From Anoplopoma fimbria (Eukaryota; Chordata; Actinopteri; Perciformes; Anoplopomatidae), in contig NC_072466.1 in NCBI RefSeq assembly GCF_027596085.1, forward strand, positions 22,943,613 through 23,007,612: a stretch of DNA of 64,000 nucleotides, given 5' to 3'. A model generated the notes under the pieces. It saw only the letters and a list, made by a program, of their open reading frames with translations. It did no database searches and had not been told where the DNA came from. Of the stretch, positions 60,314-64,000 are shown piece by piece. Positions within the stretch are counted from its first letter, which is position 1. The number at the start of each line of letters is the position of its first letter. The position numbers and the translations under genes were made by a program.

Positions 60314-60366
60314 GTACTCTGCTCTCTGCAGGCTGAAGACGCAGTCCTGAAGATTGATGGAGGGCC
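60314..60366 (+). other. hs3st5: Splice acceptor and end of 5' UTR before the hs3st5 start codon
   Basis: A pyrimidine-rich tract ending tctgctctctgcag places an acceptor AG at 60330-60331, 35 bases before the ATG. The exon would start at 60332, with 60332-60366 as 5' UTR, and end at the donor at 60474. Mammalian HS3ST5 has non-coding 5' exons far upstream of its two coding exons, so the promoter is expected far upstream, in this desert or beyond the window. No promoter was identified. The acceptor is inferred from consensus alone. Confidence 0.6.
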
Positions 60367-62172
60367 ATGCTATTCAAACAGCAGGCATTGCTGAGACAGA
60401 AGCTCTTCGTCCTGGGCAGCCTCGCTATCGGAAGTGTCCTCTATCTCGTGGCCAGGGTTGGGACCTTGGATAGGTAAGTCATCACAGTCACAACACAATT
60501 AATTTCAGTCATAGTAACTTGAATAGTAGTAAGTGACAACATTCACACTCTATATTACTGATTGCTATAACATAGTTTGGTAAATTAGGGATTCAATGCA
60601 GGCAATCCTCCACTTTATGGAGTTGTTTAAATGTGCTCCTTCACACAAGACGTTCGGATCCAGACAACGTTATTGATCCCATGAAGGGCAATTCATTTGA
60701 AGCTTACTAAGTCCAAACCAGGCGGCAACCTCCCTGTCTGAAAAGTGAAGCCAATGCAGAAGTGCCTTAAACTTGCATTCTTTCTACTGGCCATCAGGGG
60801 TGACTCTGTACAAAACCAATGCATATCAAATCATGTGACCAGCTTACAAGGATCAGTGTCAATTAGTTTGACTCTGGTGCAGCAATTTCCCTTTTATTGG
60901 GGTTGAAATAATTGCACAGCTGTTTTTTCACTTTTAATAACACAATACTTTCAAGCTTCAATAATAGACAAACATTTCTTCATGAGATGGAGATTTTCTC
61001 TTTCAGAGACCATATCAGATAAAACATATGGCAAGTATTGTTGTGCAAAATCTTACTGGCATGGACAGTAGTTGCTGAACCGACTAAGCACCACCTACAA
61101 AATCTTTGATTTCATATCATTGACAAAGCAAAGGGCATGTAGTTTAACCAGCCAAAGAGTTAATTTGAAATTAAGTTAATGATCGTTGTGATGTGTAACA
61201 TATAACAGTGTTGAGACTGAGGATGTATTCTGTCTCTCTCAGGCTACAGCCCATTTGCCCCATTGAGAGCCGACTGCCCCCTCCTGAGCCAGAGCAAATC
61301 CCTCTACGCACCCTTCAGTTTAAGCGCGGCCTGCTCCATGAACTGCGCAAGGGCAATGCCACCAAAGAGCAAATCCGCCTGCACAACCTGGTCCAGCAGC
61401 TGCCGCGGGCCATCATCATCGGGGTGCGCAAGGGGGCACCCGCGCCCTGCTGGAGATGCTCAACCTGCATCCGGCGGTGGTCAAGGCCTCGCAGGAGATC
61501 CACTTCTTCGACAACGACCAAAACTACGCCCGGGGCATCGACTGGTACCGGGAGAAAATGCCCTTCTCCTTCCCCCACCAGATTACCATCGAGAAGAGCC
61601 CAGCGTACTTCATCACGGAGGAGGTCCCCGAACGCATCTTCAAGATGAATTCCTCCATCAAGCTGCTGATCATCGTCCGCGAGCCCACCACCAGAGCGGT
61701 GTCCGACTACACGCAAGTGCTGGAGGGCAAGGAGCGCAAGAACAAGACCTATCACAAGTTTGAGAAGCTGGCCGTGGACTCCGGTACTTGCGAGGTGAAC
61801 ACAAAGTACAAAGCGGTGCGGACCAGCATCTACACCAAACACTTGGAGCGCTGGCTGAAGTACTTTCCCGTGGAGCAGTTCCACATCGTGGACGGGGACC
61901 GCCTCATCACAGACCCGCTGCCGGAGCTGCAGCTCGTCGAGCGCTTCCTTAACCTGCCCTCGAGAATCAGCCAGTACAACCTGTACTTCAATGCCACCAG
62001 GGGATTTTACTGCCTGCGATTTAACATTGTCTTCAACAAGTGCCTGGCGGGCAGCAAGGGCCGCATCCATCCGGAGGTGGACCCGTCGGTGGTGACTAAA
62101 CTGCAGAAGTTCTTTCACCCCTTCAATCAGAAGTTCTACCAGATCACTGGTAGGACATTCAACTGGCCATGA
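60367..62172 (+). CDS. hs3st5: Heparan sulfate glucosamine 3-O-sulfotransferase 5 (two coding exons; 1-nt frameshift in exon 2)
   Basis: Type II Golgi membrane enzyme that moves sulfate from PAPS to the 3-OH of glucosamine in heparan sulfate. Coding exon 1 is 60367-60473 and exon 2 is 61243-62172; the split codon AG|G gives Arg36. Residues 1-36 (starting MLFKQQALLRQKLFVLG) match HS3ST5 almost exactly, with a membrane anchor at about 13-31. The sulfotransferase domain fills exon 2: the 5'-PAPS loop KGGTR at 99-103, HFFDND at 123-128, IEKSPAY with the catalytic Glu153, and VREPTTRAVSDY with Arg182 and Ser190 for the 3'-phosphate. Cys293 and Cys303 fit the family disulfide. N-glycosylation sequons lie at 74, 172, 203 and 286, and the protein ends in TGRTFNWP. 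With the missing base allowed for, length is 345 aa against about 346 in human. As printed, the G-run at 61432-61436 has five Gs where six are needed, which shifts the frame at residue 101 and stops at 61646-61648. The family is certain; whether the break is real is not. Confidence 0.95.
60474..61242 (+). other. hs3st5: hs3st5 intron between the two coding exons
   Basis: Donor AG|GTAAGTC at 60474 and acceptor tgtctctctcAG at 61241-61242 both fit the consensus. The phase-2 junction restores the conserved Arg-Leu-Gln-Pro-Ile-Cys-Pro stretch. The intron is 769 bp, compact for this family in mammals. It contains a minus-strand fragment of a dispersed repeat at 60715-60815. Confidence 0.9.
60715..60815 (-). 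repeat. Dispersed repeat family A, fragment in the hs3st5 intron
   Basis: On the minus strand it carries tgatggccagtagaaagaat, cttctgcattggcttcactt and ggaggttgccgcctgg, matching the 3' end of family A. It lies wholly inside the intron. Confidence 0.7.
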
Positions 62173-62324
62173 TGATGCTTTGGACTCCTCCAATATTTAA
62201 ATGCCAAGCTGTGAGATCTAAAAAATATATATTAATAGCACTTTGAGTTTAATACACTAACGACAGTGTGACCAAATATAAAAGGGACTTGATGTGAGTT
62301 TGTTTGTACGTGTGTGAAAATAAA
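62173..62324 (+). promoter_or_regulatory. hs3st5: hs3st5 3' UTR start with a possible polyadenylation signal
   Basis: The UTR starts directly after the TGA at 62170-62172. An AATAAA hexamer is present at 62319-62324, about 150 bases downstream. A 3' UTR this short would be unusual for the family and later signals may be used, so the hexamer is a candidate only. Confidence 0.35.
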
Positions 62325-63403
62325 ACAAAATAATTTGATGGTTTGACTAAAAGATTCAGTTCGCTTGATCTTGCAAGTGAATTCACCTGTCTGTCATTGT
62401 TCCCCATACAGAGAGGAAAAAAGCAGTACTGAACTCTGTGATTAACGGAAGATATTATTTTTATGTTGCTCTTTAAAAGACTATCAAACGCTGACATTCA
62501 CGCTGTTAAGATAAGCTTTAAGTGTGATGCTTTTCTCCCGATAGAACATCTCAAAAGATTACTAAATGACATTCGATAAACAACATAATTGTTCATTTGT
62601 TCCCCCTCATGTTGTTTATTTGACCAAATATGCATGTGCAATCAAGATGCCATTTTTAGCATCGTAGACCCCGTGTTAGTGTTCTTCAGTTGTATGTTCA
62701 TGTTGGTTTTCTGCCATGTTTAATTGTCAATTCATGCTGTGATGAATCCTTTAGAAGGTGACCTCTTTCCCTCTCAACATAGCACCCTGGAGATCAGAAA
62801 GGTTTGGTCAGAATAGGATCTAGTTATTTGAGCTTGGCCCTAACCCGGAAAGCATTTAAGACTTGAGCTTGCAGCTCTTTCATTGGTTTGTAAAACACCT
62901 GGCACAAAAGCCATAGTGGGGGAAAAAATGGTTGTCCTCTGATAATTGTTGTCAAACCAACTGTTTATTCTATGCTGATTAGCAAGATTTGTCTGTTTCT
63001 GTGCAAAATACTCATTCTGTATCATAAGTGTGTTGTTAAAAAAAGGTCAAATTAAAAGAACATGTAAACATTCGTTAGCTGATTACTGTTCACATTCTTT
63101 TCACTTTTGCCATTGAAAGGGAATAGGTCGGAGAACATTCAAATTTGGCTCCACTGCAGGAGAGAGGCTTAAAGAGATGCTAAAACGAATTGTTTCAGAC
63201 AAAGGGTGAATACAGGTATATTCAGACAGACATTATTAGAAAAACAATGTGTTTTTTGAACATTAAAGCATGTAAAGGTGTTCTTGTAGAAGTATGAACC
63301 TGAAAATGAGCATGATATGTCCCCTTTAATACTAAACGAGGATACTTGACCCAGGCTCCAGCTCCATGTTTAACACACACAGACATGGGGGTGAGTCAAG
63401 TCA
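62325..63403. other. 3' flank of hs3st5, no further gene
   Basis: AT-rich, possibly extended 3' UTR. No second gene starts here. Confidence 0.5.
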
Positions 63404-63722
63404 ATTATATTTGCAAAATATAAATAAACCCTCGCTTCAGAAAATAAAAAAACTCTACCAGAACATGTTTAACAGGGAAAAAATGTAAGAAACCTCAGGA
63501 AATACATGCCGTGTGTACAGGAAAGACCAAACATAACACAATTACAATCAGGTATGATTACAATGAAAAAATGATTAAACAAAGAATGAAGAACATGTAT
63601 GAAGAAAATGAATCCAGGAGGATGTCAGACAGCCTCCGGGATGAAGATGTGAAAATGAGGCACCGTGAGGTCAGGAGAGAGTGAGATCTCAGGACGGGTG
63701 ATGATGCAGCACAGACGACCCG
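63404..63722 (+). repeat. Teleost interspersed repeat fragment
   Basis: tttaacagggaaaaaatgta, agaaacctcaggaaatac, gccgtgtgtacaggaaagac, aaacataacacaattacaat and the later gaatccaggaggatg fit a well-distributed fish repeat I recall from memory. No coding remnant. Confidence 0.55.
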
Positions 63723-64000
63723 GGGTGCTATCAATATTCGCATTTCACACTCAGAAAGAGGACATATAAGTGTATTTTCGCAAAATGCTGAACTGTTCTT
63801 TTAATTTTGGGCACTGTGGAGTTTACTTATAAACTAAAAAAGGTTCCTTTTTAAGTCAGTGTTACTGAATAAAACCCAGTATGTGTATCCTGGAGCTCTA
63901 ACAAACAAAGGGCCATGTACATTTCCTTTCTCATGAAACATTTTCAAACTTTACTGCATTTTTAAGGCCCCTTTGGAAGACTTGATGCTGTGCTTTTAAT

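Noticed and set aside
61208..61763. Two overlapping plus frames (146 and 166 codons) at the start of exon 2
   Set aside because: The first is exon 2 read through the frameshift into a wrong frame, the second an out-of-frame shadow; neither is a separate gene.
61315..62193. 292-codon minus-strand open frame opposite hs3st5
   Set aside because: It is the antisense shadow of the conserved GC-rich exon 2; it has no family motif and the plus strand is clearly the coding one.

Overview
The window looks like nuclear DNA of a ray-finned fish, probably a percomorph teleost. It is AT-rich, almost all non-coding and intron/exon-structured. It carries a Tc1 element of the fish type, several short DNA-transposon derivatives, tRNA-derived SINE pieces, a decayed non-LTR retrotransposon and long CA/TG microsatellites. 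The percomorph placement rests on my memory of repeat families and was not tested by search.

Only one protein-coding host gene can be supported: the fish orthologue of HS3ST5, heparan sulfate glucosamine 3-O-sulfotransferase 5, on the + strand at 60.37-62.17 kb. It has two coding exons and a 769-bp intron. A splice acceptor just upstream of the ATG shows that further 5' non-coding exon(s) lie upstream. The protein would be 345 residues, but one G is missing from a G-run inside the PAPS-binding loop, so the frame breaks at residue 101. Everything downstream is well conserved, which points to a sequencing or assembly indel more than to a dead gene.

The remaining 60 kb is a gene desert. In other vertebrates HS3ST5 has long 5' UTR introns, so much of this stretch may be its transcribed 5' intronic region (inference). 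Region by region: 4.8-5.6 kb holds a tRNA-SINE-like piece and a dispersed repeat. 7.0-8.65 kb holds the end of a MITE and a 1,052-bp terminal-inverted-repeat element that contains two minisatellites. 15.35-17.32 kb is a decayed non-LTR retrotransposon interrupted by a 1,219-bp, internally deleted Tc1 element. 17.4-19.7 kb carries further dispersed repeats and a long imperfect hairpin. 20-29 kb is largely featureless. 29.7-45.9 kb has scattered repeats, a LINE-like 3' end with an internal 28-bp tandem repeat, and a (TG)40 and a (CA)41 microsatellite. 47-58 kb carries further SINE, MITE and repeat fragments. A teleost dispersed repeat lies near the right end at 63.4-63.7 kb.

I found no bacterial-style systems, CRISPR arrays, rRNA genes, canonical tRNA genes or complete autonomous mobile elements, and no convincing new biological system. 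The points most worth following up are the HS3ST5 frameshift, the nested Tc1-in-LINE insertion and the minisatellite-bearing inverted-repeat element.
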